Shown here: positions 26,023 to 34,939 of the stretch, one piece after another | Layout: each line of letters starts with the position of its first letter | How positions within the stretch are numbered: the stretch's first letter is position 1 | NCBI GenBank assembly: GCA_903897145.1 | Contig: CAIUAN010000016.1 | Location: 58,742-122,741 of the forward strand | Origin: an uncultured Bacteroidia bacterium | Lineage (GTDB): Bacteria; Bacteroidota; Bacteroidia; Bacteroidales; Prolixibacteraceae | Length of the DNA: 64,000 nt | Direction: 5' to 3' | Position numbers and translations under genes: made by a program | The notes under the pieces: model-generated | Told to the model about the DNA's origin: nothing | What the model saw: only the letters and a program-made list of their open reading frames with translations | Databases searched by the model: none

Positions 26023-28023
26023 CTAATTACAATACCGTTTTATCACATTGTATGCTTCGATAAGTCCAAGCTCACCTGCCTTACTTAAATCAAGTGATCC
26101 ACCCTCTAAGTCGTCAAGGAAAATTCGCGTTAAGCCTCTATTGAAATAAGCCTCTGCAAAGTCTGGCTCAAGTTCAATCGCTTTTGAGAAATCATTGATA
26201 GCGGAGAAATAATCTTTCTTTTTAACCTTCGTATTACCCATGTTAAACCAAGCAAAGATAAATCGAGGATTCATATATAAGATTGACTCATAGTCTTTTA
26301 TGATATCGTCGTAATCCAGTACTTTTTCTTCTTTTGGAGCATTTAAAGAGGCTTTCGTCCCATTAATATTCAATGTTGTTGGCTCTGGTAAAAGACCTGG
26401 TTTCAGAATGTAGTCAACCCGTTTCATAAGTGCGTTGGCTCGACTGAAATAGGCTAGAATATTATGGCTATCGATCTTAATTGTTTTGTTGTAATCGTCT
26501 ATAGCCTGATCGTAGTTCTTCAATAACTCATAATATACTGCACGATTGAAGTAGGCATCTGGATTTTTCTTGTTGTTTTGAATTGTTTTATTGCTCAGTG
26601 TGATGCTTTCATTGTACTCTTCAGTTCTCCAGTCGTCGCTTCTTACTGGTTTATTGGTAATTAACATAAATGGTTGATTGTTATTCTTCCGATTCAAAGC
26701 ATCAACCTCTAAGCTATAATATTGTAAACGTTCAAAGTTAACCGAGTCTTTATGGAAAATTGAGATGATAAATTCAGGTTTTAACTCGATTTTTACATTT
26801 CTATTTTGAACCATTCCTCGAGCAATCTCTGTCTCTGTAACTTCACCACCCGTGCGAACAACTATATTTCTGCGCGCTCGCTTTTGAGTAACTGGACCTT
26901 TTTGATCTGGCTGCTTGGATGCGGTGGTATCAGCTGTTGCTTTAGATGCAGCTGCTATCGGTTGATTTTGAGCAGCAGATGCTGTATTTGCAGCAGGCGA
27001 ATTGTTAGTCGGCTGATTTGCGCCCTTGACAGATCCTTTGTTTTGTCCGTTTTGATTTGGATTGCTTGTTGGTAGGACAAAGCCATATTGGCGTCTTTGT
27101 CTTTCGCGCTCCTGCTCTGCATCGAGGCGTTTTCTAAATTGTGCATAGTTAGGATCTAATTCTTCTGCCATCGCAAAATCATTTTCAAATCCGGGAAGTT
27201 TAAGTGTTTCTTTTGCGATTCCTCTGTTAAGCCATGCTACTGCAATCCCGGGGTTTAATTGAATCGCCATATCATAATCGGGAATTGCACCTCTTGTGTC
27301 TTCCAATTTATGCTTGACAATACCTCTGTTGACGAATGCTTGTGCCATTTTCGGATCTAATCGAATGCAAAGGTCGTAATCTTTTAAAGCACCAGCGTAA
27401 TCTAGTTTTTCAAATCTCGCTATTCCTCGCATCAGGTATGCTCCTGCATAGTGAGGTCTAATCTTAATGGCCGCATCGCAATCTTTGATGGCTCCATCGA
27501 GATCATTCTTCATTTGCTTGGCAGAACTTCTGTTTAGAAAGGTATTTGCTAATGTTGGATCTAACTCTAACGCTTTTGTATAATCCTCAATGGCACCTGT
27601 TAGGTCTTCCATTGCAGCCTTCGTAATGCCTCGATTGCTATAGGTCGCTTGATCATCACTTTTAAATTCTAATGCTTTGGTATAATCTATGATAGCTTCT
27701 TTATAGTTTTTAAGTTCATAATTGGCCATTCCTCGATACATGTAAGCCTCTGGATAAAATGGTTTGATCTCTATCGCTTTGTCGTAATCATTTTTAGCAC
27801 CCCTAAAGTCATCGATGTAATGTTTGGCCATCCCTCTATAATAATAGGGCTCAGGCAGGCTGGGTCTAAGTTTAATAACTATATTTAGATTTTCAATCGC
27901 ACTTACATAGTTTCCAAAATAGATTCGACTTCTACCAATGTAGAAATATTGATCTAGATTTAGTTGTGAGAAGGCTGGAAATGAAAGGGCTGAAAGCAAA
28001 AATATGACAAGAGTTTTTTTCAT
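26023..28023 (-). CDS. exported TPR-repeat protein
   Basis: About 666 residues from the ATG at 28023, with signal peptide MKKTLVIFLLSALSFPAFSQ. An alternative ATG lies 12 nt upstream, at 28035. Residues ~30-300 are a row of tetratricopeptide repeats (units like AYMYRGMANYELKNYKEAIIDYTKALEF). A low-complexity Asn/Gln/Ala/Pro linker (about 310-375) and a basic patch (QKRARRN) follow, then further TPRs to the end. Likely a periplasmic scaffold; partner unknown. A minus-strand -7 box TATTTTTG at 28054-28061 supports the start. It lies immediately before rarA. Confidence 0.88.
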   Translation of the reverse strand: MKKTLVIFLLSALSFPAFSQLNLDQYFYIGRSRIYFGNYVSAIENLNIVIKLRPSLPEPYYYRGMAKHYIDDFRGAKNDYDKAIEIKPFYPEAYMYRGMANYELKNYKEAIIDYTKALEFKSDDQATYSNRGITKAAMEDLTGAIEDYTKALELDPTLANTFLNRSSAKQMKNDLDGAIKDCDAAIKIRPHYAGAYLMRGIARFEKLDYAGALKDYDLCIRLDPKMAQAFVNRGIVKHKLEDTRGAIPDYDMAIQLNPGIAVAWLNRGIAKETLKLPGFENDFAMAEELDPNYAQFRKRLDAEQERERQRRQYGFVLPTSNPNQNGQNKGSVKGANQPTNNSPAANTASAAQNQPIAAASKATADTTASKQPDQKGPVTQKRARRNIVVRTGGEVTETEIARGMVQNRNVKIELKPEFIISIFHKDSVNFERLQYYSLEVDALNRKNNNQPFMLITNKPVRSDDWRTEEYNESITLSNKTIQNNKKNPDAYFNRAVYYELLKNYDQAIDDYNKTIKIDSHNILAYFSRANALMKRVDYILKPGLLPEPTTLNINGTKASLNAPKEEKVLDYDDIIKDYESILYMNPRFIFAWFNMGNTKVKKKDYFSAINDFSKAIELEPDFAEAYFNRGLTRIFLDDLEGGSLDLSKAGELGLIEAYNVIKRYCN

Positions 28024-28128
28024 CCGAGTGAGCATGACTATTTTGGTAGCTTACAAAAATAGCAAAATAGTTTTTGTAGGATTGGAAAGGGATTATAATA
28101 ATAGAAAATAAATGTTAAAACTAGTGGA

Positions 28129-28695
28129 ATGAAGTGTGATTGGTGCCTGGGAGATGAGCAATATATTCATTATCATGATACTGAGTGGGGTGTCCCCGTG
28201 TATGATGAATATAAATTATTTGAATTTTTAACACTCGAAGGTGCTCAGGCTGGATTAAGTTGGCTTACGGTACTGCGCAAACGCGAACATTACCGAAAAG
28301 TCTTTGATCAGTTTAAGCCTGAGATAATAGCTAGTTATGATTCGACTAAGGTTGAATCTTTAATGAATGATGCGGGAATTATAAGAAATCGACTAAAAAT
28401 AACCTCGACGATAAAAAATGCCCAAGCTTTTTTGGCTATTCAGGAGCAACAAGGTAGTTTCGCTTCTTATATCTGGAGCTTTGTGGATGGAAAGCCTATT
28501 CAAAATAGCTTTAAAACGATCAAGGATTTACCTGCTGAGTCTGGGATATCTAAACTAATTTCTAAAGACTTAAAGAAGCGAGGGTTCTCATTCGTTGGTT
28601 CCACCATCATCTATGCCTATATGCAGGCTACTGGAATGGTGAATGATCATTTGAGTTCTTGTAATCGCTACCTCGAATTGGGAGGCAGTATTTAG
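28129..28695 (+). CDS. tag: DNA-3-methyladenine glycosylase I
   Basis: 188 residues, standard Tag length. The start CDWCLGDEQYIHYHDTEWGVP carries the zinc cysteine and histidine and the D-EWG motif, followed by the catalytic glutamate region LEGAQAGLSWLTVLRKRE. C-terminal SFVGSTIIYAYMQATGMVNDH completes the zinc site (His near the end). It removes 3-methyladenine from alkylated DNA. Divergent from the TPR gene. Confidence 0.95.
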   Translation: MKCDWCLGDEQYIHYHDTEWGVPVYDEYKLFEFLTLEGAQAGLSWLTVLRKREHYRKVFDQFKPEIIASYDSTKVESLMNDAGIIRNRLKITSTIKNAQAFLAIQEQQGSFASYIWSFVDGKPIQNSFKTIKDLPAESGISKLISKDLKKRGFSFVGSTIIYAYMQATGMVNDHLSSCNRYLELGGSI

Positions 28696-28735
28696 GCCAT
28701 TCTTCTGTTTTTTTAGATCTTATATAGAGGTTGGA

Positions 28736-29161
28736 TTAGAGTAGCTCTCCCTCGTCAAAATTTCTTCTCTCAGTAATATTACCCTCTGAGTCGGTAATAA
28801 AGATATGTCTTACCTGAAAATGATCTCGGATGATAAACTCGTAACTGTCTACATTATTTGCTTTTTCCCGATATATAGAGCTCATGATTTGACCAAATGC
28901 TTCAAGTTTTACTCGAATTGACTCGTCGAGCTCCTCGATTTTGCAATTAGTTTCTGTCCTTAACCAAGTACCTGATTTTTCGAATAGGGCAATCTGTTCA
29001 TTGCCATTGATGCGAAAAATAACTTCAAACCGATTCTCTCTTTCTTTAGACCATTCAACATTCGTTGCCTCTGGAAATAAGGTGGTAAATGATTTAAGTA
29101 AATTCTGTCCGGGTGTATTGGGATTAATCCGAAATACATATTTTAGGATAAAATCTTTCAT
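28736..29161 (-). CDS. PepSY-like domain protein, no signal peptide
   Basis: 141 residues, single domain. Segment TTLFPEATNVEWSKERENRFEVIFRINGNEQIALFEKSGTW matches the PepSY-like (DUF2874-type) repeat common in Bacteroidota, where such proteins are usually secreted. Here no signal peptide is visible. It follows the ECF sigma gene by 56 nt on the same strand and may be a regulator or target of it. Function unknown. Confidence 0.6.
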   Translation of the reverse strand: MKDFILKYVFRINPNTPGQNLLKSFTTLFPEATNVEWSKERENRFEVIFRINGNEQIALFEKSGTWLRTETNCKIEELDESIRVKLEAFGQIMSSIYREKANNVDSYEFIIRDHFQVRHIFITDSEGNITERRNFDEGELL

Positions 29162-29217
29162 GGAATATTTTTCTCTTTTGACGGAATATTATGCAAAGGT
29201 CACAAAAAAAGTGGTGA

Positions 29218-29787
29218 CTAGTCGTGCTTGTATTGTTCCTTATATAGAAAAGCAACACGGTCTCTAGCACGTTTAAGTCGCATTTTAGCAGCACTTTCGC
29301 TAATTTTCAAGGCCGTTTTTATATAGGCAATTGGAACGTTATCGATGTAATGCATCGTAAGCAAGGCTTTTTCTTCTGGATGGATCAATTCAAGTATTTT
29401 CATCAGTCTTTCGCTGTTGATCTCCTTTTCATTTAATTCATCAATAACATCTGGTAATTCATGTTGACTGTTCCAATCGGGGTAGTTCATCTTCTTTTTA
29501 GTCCGAAGATGCTCGATACAGTTGTTATATGTTATCGCATAAAGCCAGGTTGAGAAGTTTGATTCGCCTCTAAAATCGGCTAATCGTTCAAAGACTTTGC
29601 AGAAAATATCTTGTACAAACTCTTGCGCTAGCGTTTTATCCTTAAGTAGGGAGTAACATTTATCGAAAACTTTATCTGAATAACGCTTATAAAGCTCCTC
29701 AAATAGGTTCGTATTATGCTCTTGCTTAATAAGACTGATGATTTCTATATCTGAATAGTCCTTTACTGAACTTTTTATTGCCACCAT
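29218..29787 (-). CDS. ECF-family RNA polymerase sigma factor
   Basis: 189 residues. Region 2: LFEELYKRYSDKVFDKCYSLLKDKTLAQEFVQDIFCKVFERLADFRGESNFSTWLYAITYN. Region 4: ALLTMHYIDNVPIAYIKTALKISESAAKMRLKRARDRVAFLY. No obvious anti-sigma gene follows; the downstream gene encodes a PepSY-like protein. It differs from the sigma factor at 16834-17385, so the two probably control separate regulons. Confidence 0.92.
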   Translation of the reverse strand: MVAIKSSVKDYSDIEIISLIKQEHNTNLFEELYKRYSDKVFDKCYSLLKDKTLAQEFVQDIFCKVFERLADFRGESNFSTWLYAITYNNCIEHLRTKKKMNYPDWNSQHELPDVIDELNEKEINSERLMKILELIHPEEKALLTMHYIDNVPIAYIKTALKISESAAKMRLKRARDRVAFLYKEQYKHD

Positions 29788-29951
29788 TTAATACAGATAA
29801 GTCATTATAAATTAAGAGTTTAGAAAATAACTTTCATCAAAATGAAAAAAAAAAATACAAAATAATGTGACCTTGGCCTGTCTTTGCGTCTAAATCATAT
29901 ATTTTTAAGAATTGCAAAAACTTTTATTACTTTAAATTTATCTTCAAAATT

Positions 29952-30575
29952 ATGAAAAATTTATTAAAACTGGTTGCTTTTAGTGTATTAGTTGTTACTT
30001 TGGCTTCTTGTGCAAAAGCACCACAAGCTGAAATCGATGCTGCTAACGTTGCTATCGAAGCTGCAAAAACTGCAGGTGCTGATCGTTATGTACCTGAATC
30101 ATTCAACGCTGCTTCTGAAGCGCTTAAATCTGCTGTAACTGCAGTTGAAGAACAAAATTCTAAATTTGTATTGTTCAGAAACTACGATGCTGCTAAAACT
30201 ACTCTTGCATCTGTAAACACTCTTGCAGGTAAAGCTGTTGAAGAAACTACTGCTAAGAAAGCTGCTTTGAAAGCTGAAGTAACTGCTGCTCTAGCTGAAA
30301 TCGCTACTGTTGTTGCTTCTAACAAAGAATTGTTAGCAAAAGCACCTAAGGGTAAAGAAGGTAAAGCTGCTCTAGAAGCAATTGGCCAAGAAATCGCTGC
30401 TGTTGAAACTATTGGTACTGAAGTTACTGCTGGTGTTACCAACAACGAAGACATCTTAACTCTTGCTGGAAAAGTTAAACCAGCTGTAGAAAAAGCTAAA
30501 TCAATCAACACTGAATTAACAGACGTTATTGAAAAAGCTAAATCTAAATCAAAAGGTGGCAAGAAAAAGAAGTAA
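29952..30575 (+). CDS. Ala/Lys-rich lipoprotein sharing a domain with the next L,D-transpeptidase
   Basis: 207 residues. Lipobox LASC with Cys20 after a short hydrophobic start. The body is a long Ala/Lys/Glu helix ending in a KGGKKKK tail. Residues ~43-95 (RYVPESFNAASEALKSAV, then EEQNSKFVLFRNYDAAKTTL) match the N-terminal part of the following transpeptidase (VYSPEYYSAADKKYKAAL, MQNQRFFFFRNYSKSKEL). It probably sits in the periplasm on a membrane, and the basic tail could touch peptidoglycan or lipopolysaccharide (inference). Codon use is strongly biased and A/T-ending, as in highly expressed genes. Its own terminator follows. Confidence 0.78.
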   Translation: MKNLLKLVAFSVLVVTLASCAKAPQAEIDAANVAIEAAKTAGADRYVPESFNAASEALKSAVTAVEEQNSKFVLFRNYDAAKTTLASVNTLAGKAVEETTAKKAALKAEVTAALAEIATVVASNKELLAKAPKGKEGKAALEAIGQEIAAVETIGTEVTAGVTNNEDILTLAGKVKPAVEKAKSINTELTDVIEKAKSKSKGGKKKK

Positions 30576-30600
30576 TTCTTTTTAAGCTAAAAAAGATTTA

Positions 30601-30632
30601 AACCCTCGGAATTACTTCCGGGGGTTCTTTTT
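30601..30632 (+). terminator. intrinsic terminator after the lipoprotein gene
   Basis: AACCCTCGGAA pairs with TTCCGGGGGTT around a TTAC loop (11 bp with one G-T), followed by CTTTTT. Confidence 0.85.
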
Positions 30633-30744
30633 GAGATTTATTTTGGTTAATCTTCTGTAAGAGTACTTTTATAGATCATTTTTTTAAGTTACTTTGCTAA
30701 CCGCAGATTGCGGAAAACTATTCGTTTGATTTTATCTATTGCGC

Positions 30745-31860
30745 ATGAAACTGGGTTGGAAAAAGAAATTATTTATTAGTGTTGGCATCCTACTCTCAAT
30801 TTTTGTGATCGTTTATGTGATCCTTTTGTTGACCATGAACAAACCACCACTGGCCGAATTTAAAACGTGTCAGGCTATTTTGTCTAAAGCTAAGAGTGTA
30901 AATGCAGATGTTTATTCTCCCGAATATTACAGCGCTGCTGATAAGAAATACAAGGCTGCACTTATCGAGTGGAAAATGCAAAATCAGCGGTTTTTCTTCT
31001 TTCGGAATTATTCAAAATCCAAAGAACTTATCCTAGCCGCCAAATTAAAGGCTGAGCAAGCAAATGCCTCCTCAGGTGCGAATAAAAATTCGATGAAGAT
31101 GAAATATCTTCAGGAAATTGAACTGCTTAAACATAAACTGGATAATTACCACGAGGTGTTTATTCACCTTCCTTTGAAAGTTAATGTTCGAAAAAATTAT
31201 GAGTTTGGTAAACTCTTTTTAGACCAAGGTCTAAATGCCTTTAGTAGTGGTGATATCATGCTTGCTACTAAAAAGTTAAATGAAGGAAAATTGCGTATTG
31301 GAATAGCTGATAAAGAGGTAAACATCCTAATTAAAGAATATTTTACTAACTATTCGAAATGGCAAGGGTGGTTTGCCTCTACCATTCGTACTTCGTCACA
31401 GAACAATTCATATGCTTTTATCGTTGATAAGATGAAGCATAAGGGATATCTCTATTATCGTGGTAAGCTATCGAAGGAATATGATGTCGAATTTGGTCGT
31501 AACTGGATTGGAGATAAGGTCTTTGCTGGTGATAAAGCTACGCCTGAAGGGATGTACAGGGTAATCAAAAAGAAAGGTAATGGCGATTCACGTTATTATA
31601 AGGCTATGCTAATTAATTATCCAAATGAGGAGGATTATGCAGCCTTTAACCGGAAGAAAAGACAAGGTACCTTATCTAGAAATAGTAATATTGGTGGATT
31701 AATAGAAATACATGGTGAGGGAGGCAAAGGGGCCGATTGGACAAGTGGATGTGTGGCACTTGAAAATAGTGAGCTGGATGAGCTGTTTAGTCGTATGTCC
31801 GTTGGAACTCCCGTTACAATTGTAGGATCAACACAATCACTTGCTGAATTATTAAACTAA
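30745..31860 (+). CDS. L,D-transpeptidase (YkuD) with N-terminal anchor and repeat domain
   Basis: 371 residues from ATG 30745. One N-terminal membrane helix (LFISVGILLSIFVIVYVILLL), then a helical domain (residues ~35-100) shared with the preceding lipoprotein, then a C-terminal YkuD catalytic domain. Its key histidine is in GLIEIHGEGG and the cysteine in SGCVALEN. The position after Cys-Val is Ala rather than the usual Arg, as in YafK-like members. Such enzymes make or cut 3-3 crosslinks in peptidoglycan or attach proteins to it. It forms a block with the two next genes (10 and 4 nt gaps). Confidence 0.85.
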   Translation: MKLGWKKKLFISVGILLSIFVIVYVILLLTMNKPPLAEFKTCQAILSKAKSVNADVYSPEYYSAADKKYKAALIEWKMQNQRFFFFRNYSKSKELILAAKLKAEQANASSGANKNSMKMKYLQEIELLKHKLDNYHEVFIHLPLKVNVRKNYEFGKLFLDQGLNAFSSGDIMLATKKLNEGKLRIGIADKEVNILIKEYFTNYSKWQGWFASTIRTSSQNNSYAFIVDKMKHKGYLYYRGKLSKEYDVEFGRNWIGDKVFAGDKATPEGMYRVIKKKGNGDSRYYKAMLINYPNEEDYAAFNRKKRQGTLSRNSNIGGLIEIHGEGGKGADWTSGCVALENSELDELFSRMSVGTPVTIVGSTQSLAELLN

Positions 31861-31870
31861 CGTTCAAAAA

Positions 31871-32566
31871 ATGGAAATCGAAGCTAAACCTTATCGGTTA
31901 ATTCTGAGCATCGCTAAGTGGATCATTCCACTAGTTTTTTTGATCCTCTCTATTCGTATGATCATTAATACACCTGATTATCAAGAGTCGGCTTACCAAG
32001 TTAAGGGTTGGTTTGGCGATTCATCCGCTTACGAAGGTAAATCTCAAAAGAATATTGACAAGCTGGCACAGAAATCAAGAAGAAATATTGCCTCTCTGGA
32101 AGGTCGAATCGACAAGTTAAAACCTGTCAAACCATTTATCGTTGTCAATACAAACGAGAATCGATTTTCACTACGAAATGCTGCTGGCGATACTATTAAA
32201 ACAGGGATGTGCTCAACAGGTAAAAATGAATTATTAATATCTGGCACAAAAAGAATCGTTTTTAAAACCCCTAAGGGTATTTTTACGGTGCGCAACAAAC
32301 AACAGGCTAGACCATGGATTAAGCCTGACTGGGCCTTTATTGAAGATGGATTACCTATTCCATCTGCTCGATCTTCTGAGCGTATTGATTATGCAACGTT
32401 GGGTGATTATGCACTCGAAATTGGGAATGGATACATGCTTCATGGTACTCTTTATCAGCGCTTCTTGGGTCTGCCTGTCACGCACGGCTGTGTTCGTCTG
32501 GGTGATAAAGATTTAGAGTTGATTTATAATACCTTAAGTAAAGGTTCTAAAGTGTTTATTTACTAA
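31871..32566 (+). CDS. membrane-anchored L,D-transpeptidase (YkuD)
   Basis: 231 residues. N-terminal helix (WIIPLVFLILSIRMII), a spacer of about 70 residues, then a canonical ErfK/YbiS/YcfS/YnhG domain. This includes FIVVNTNENRFSLRN, KTPKGIFTV, YMLHGTLYQRFLGLPVTHGCVRLGDKDLELIY with the histidine and the catalytic Cys in HGCVRL. Located in the periplasm facing peptidoglycan. Two different YkuD enzymes side by side suggest a crosslinking pair or one synthesis and one hydrolysis enzyme (inference). Confidence 0.9.
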   Translation: MEIEAKPYRLILSIAKWIIPLVFLILSIRMIINTPDYQESAYQVKGWFGDSSAYEGKSQKNIDKLAQKSRRNIASLEGRIDKLKPVKPFIVVNTNENRFSLRNAAGDTIKTGMCSTGKNELLISGTKRIVFKTPKGIFTVRNKQQARPWIKPDWAFIEDGLPIPSARSSERIDYATLGDYALEIGNGYMLHGTLYQRFLGLPVTHGCVRLGDKDLELIYNTLSKGSKVFIY

Positions 32567-32570
32567 AGAT

Positions 32571-33401
32571 ATGAACATGAATAATAAACTAGTTTTTTGG
32601 ATCGTTACAGCAGTTCTAGGTGTTTGTTTTTGTTATATCCTAACAAGTACTGTTATCCTACCTGTCTTCACGAAATCGGTACTTCCTAAGGTTGTGGTGC
32701 ATACGGTTGAAGAGAAGGATAAAAATACTAAATCAAGTAAAAACGCGGATGATTCAGCTGAAGCTTCTACTACCAGTAGCTCGAAAGAGTCTGTGGATAA
32801 GTTGATTGAGTTAAAGAAAAAGGAATTTCTAGCTCAGTCTAGATTAGCTTTAGCCACTGAAGACTCTAACTATTTGGTATTAGACTTGTCAAGTAAGTTG
32901 GCTATAATTGAATTGAAAGGGGTGGTTTTACATGAAGCTAAAATTATACAATTAACATTGAGTAATTCGATTAAACACCACAACTCTGAAGTATTAACAA
33001 ATTGGGCTTCTGAACCATTTTCTGTGAAAAATATTGAAGCAACAATTCCTAAGATTGTATTTTTCGAGAAAATAGCCCCTAAAGATACTTTAGAAGCTAA
33101 CAAAATGGCACAAGAGCCTAAGATTACTAAACAAGGGGATGTCTTGGTAATTATGGATTTTCATCGGAATCTTCGACTTATTATTTCGCAAAGTGAGCTT
33201 CCTGATCCTGAGGGATTAAAAGCAATTACTGAATTGCGTGAGAGTTATAGTAAACAAGAGGTTTCTCGTTCATTGGACGCTATAACCCATCTCAATCGTG
33301 AACCAATTAAACCACAGATAGAGATTGTAGTTTCGAAATCTGATGCGACAATTCTTTATAAATCACTGCCTCTAAATCCAAGGATGATCCTTAAATTTTG
33401 A
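32571..33401 (+). CDS. membrane-anchored protein of unknown function, linked to YkuD genes
   Basis: 276 residues. One N-terminal membrane helix (LVFWIVTAVLGVCFCYILTSTVILPVF), a Ser/Thr/Lys/Asp-rich linker (residues ~48-75), then a periplasmic domain without recognisable motifs (YLVLDLSSKLAIIELKGVVLH...). It starts 4 nt after the second YkuD stop and is followed by a terminator, so it is part of the same transcript. No cysteine pair or catalytic signature stands out. Possibly a partner or regulator of the transpeptidases. Confidence 0.72.
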   Translation: MNMNNKLVFWIVTAVLGVCFCYILTSTVILPVFTKSVLPKVVVHTVEEKDKNTKSSKNADDSAEASTTSSSKESVDKLIELKKKEFLAQSRLALATEDSNYLVLDLSSKLAIIELKGVVLHEAKIIQLTLSNSIKHHNSEVLTNWASEPFSVKNIEATIPKIVFFEKIAPKDTLEANKMAQEPKITKQGDVLVIMDFHRNLRLIISQSELPDPEGLKAITELRESYSKQEVSRSLDAITHLNREPIKPQIEIVVSKSDATILYKSLPLNPRMILKF

Positions 33402-33422
33402 TAAGTTTAAAAAATTAGATTA

Positions 33423-33454
33423 CAAAAAAGGGATGCACATGCATCCCTTTTTTG
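33423..33454. terminator. bidirectional intrinsic terminator
   Basis: Perfect 14-bp palindromic stem: CAAAAAAGGGATGC, loop ACAT, GCATCCCTTTTTTG. The A run and T run make it work in both directions, between the YkuD block and the convergent oxidoreductase. Confidence 0.9.
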
Positions 33455-33467
33455 TGACAATCCTAAT

Positions 33468-34772
33468 TTATACGTTTTCAGGAACAATGTATGGTGCTCG
33501 ATAATTACGAGTTAGCATTCTATCGGCCTCTGGATCATTGATGAAAGATTCTGATTTTGGATTGAACGTCAAGACTCTGCCAGTCCGATAAGCAATATTT
33601 CCTAAATGAGCTAATGAAGAGGAGAGGTGTGCACTTTCAACTGGAGCATGTAGTAATGAAGAGTCATGCGCACGAACTGCATCAATAAAGTTTTTAAAGT
33701 GATCGCCTCCTTCCTTCCCTTTTTTTCCTGGTGTTTTATCATCCCCAAGGAAGGTCTCATAGCTGTCGTAACCTTTGATAACCATATAACCTTTATCACC
33801 ATAAAAAATGTTTCCAACTGTTGAGCCATCTTCAGCGTTGGTATGCCAAGGACGTACTTCAAACTGGATGATTTTTTTCTCATCTGGATAGTGGTAAATA
33901 GAACTTAGTAGTTCAGGAGTCTCCTTGCAATCATCCCATAAGAATTTTCCACCCATCGCGGTAATCTTTGATGGTAAGCCAACATCTAATCCCCACATAC
34001 AAAGGTCTGTCTCATGGATCCCTTGGTTTCCAACATCACCATTGCCATAATCCCAATGCCAATGCCAGTTGTAATGGACTAGATTCTTAGTAAATGGACG
34101 TTTAGGTGCTGGACCAGTCCATAAATCATAGTTTAATCCTTCAGGGACATTCTCAAGAGGTTTATTTCCAATATCTGGCCTTTTTCTGAATACTAGCCCT
34201 CTGGCCATATAGACTTTGCCAATATATCCGTCGCGCAGAAGCTGTATGGCCTCTCGAATAGCTACTGAACTACGCAGCTGAACTCCATGTTGAACAATGC
34301 GGTCATATTTGTGAACCGCTTCAACCATCTTACGGCCTTCCCAGATATTATGGGACCCTGGTTTCTCCACATAGACATCTTTACCTGCCTGGCAAGCCCA
34401 TATCGTGGCTAATGCATGCCAGTGGTTCGGTGTTGCAATGGTAACCACATCAATCTCCTTGTTGTCGAATACCCGTCGCATGTCCTGGATAACATTAACT
34501 TTTGCTCCGTAGGTTTTTTCAAAATCTTTAGCTCTTTCGTTCGCCACAATAAGATCTGGATCAACGAAAGTTTTGATTTGTACATTCTTCTGTTTCATCA
34601 ATCCTTCTATATGACTCTTTCCTCGGCCATTTACACCTAGGACAGCCGCATTGATGCGATCATTTGCTCCAAAGGCCTGAGCTGGAATGATGCTGGGGAT
34701 TGTCAGAATTGCTGATGCCGCAGCCGATTTCTTAAGGAAATCTCGACGTGTTGCTTGGTTTGTTTCTTTCAT
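33468..34772 (-). CDS. Tat-exported Gfo/Idh/MocA-family oxidoreductase
   Basis: 434 residues. The twin-arginine signal TRRDFLKKSAAASA is followed by a hydrophobic stretch ending AQAFGA. The Rossmann part contains AAVLGVNGRGKSHIEG and the EKP motif (YVEKPGSHNIWEGRKMVEAV). The C-terminal region has HYNWHWHWDYGNGDVGNQGIHETD, typical of the exported GH109-like/oxidoreductase group in Bacteroidota. It would act in the periplasm with a pre-bound NAD(P) cofactor. Substrate likely a sugar or inositol derivative; not determinable. Confidence 0.9.
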   Translation of the reverse strand: MKETNQATRRDFLKKSAAASAILTIPSIIPAQAFGANDRINAAVLGVNGRGKSHIEGLMKQKNVQIKTFVDPDLIVANERAKDFEKTYGAKVNVIQDMRRVFDNKEIDVVTIATPNHWHALATIWACQAGKDVYVEKPGSHNIWEGRKMVEAVHKYDRIVQHGVQLRSSVAIREAIQLLRDGYIGKVYMARGLVFRKRPDIGNKPLENVPEGLNYDLWTGPAPKRPFTKNLVHYNWHWHWDYGNGDVGNQGIHETDLCMWGLDVGLPSKITAMGGKFLWDDCKETPELLSSIYHYPDEKKIIQFEVRPWHTNAEDGSTVGNIFYGDKGYMVIKGYDSYETFLGDDKTPGKKGKEGGDHFKNFIDAVRAHDSSLLHAPVESAHLSSSLAHLGNIAYRTGRVLTFNPKSESFINDPEADRMLTRNYRAPYIVPENV

Positions 34773-34911
34773 GAGTAGTTAGTTTTTGATTGTTCGTTTT
34801 GATAAATAGATCGATGGAAGAACTAAATAAGCTAGTTTAGGTCCTGCAAATTAAAAATTTTAAGTGAGAGTTGAACTTCTAAACCAATAAAATATATTGT
34901 TTATCTTTGTA

Positions 34912-34919
34912 AGGATTCA
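34912..34919 (+). promoter_or_regulatory. -7 box for the galM-mprF pair
   Basis: TATCTTTG, exact TAnnTTTG, 20 nt upstream of the galM ATG. No good -33 at the standard distance. Confidence 0.4.
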
Positions 34920-34939
34920 ACCTACTAAATAACTTACCG

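Noticed and set aside
30182..30562. 126-codon open frame antisense to the lipoprotein gene
   Set aside because: Arises from the strong Ala/Lys codon bias of the real gene; the lipoprotein has a lipobox, shared domain and terminator.
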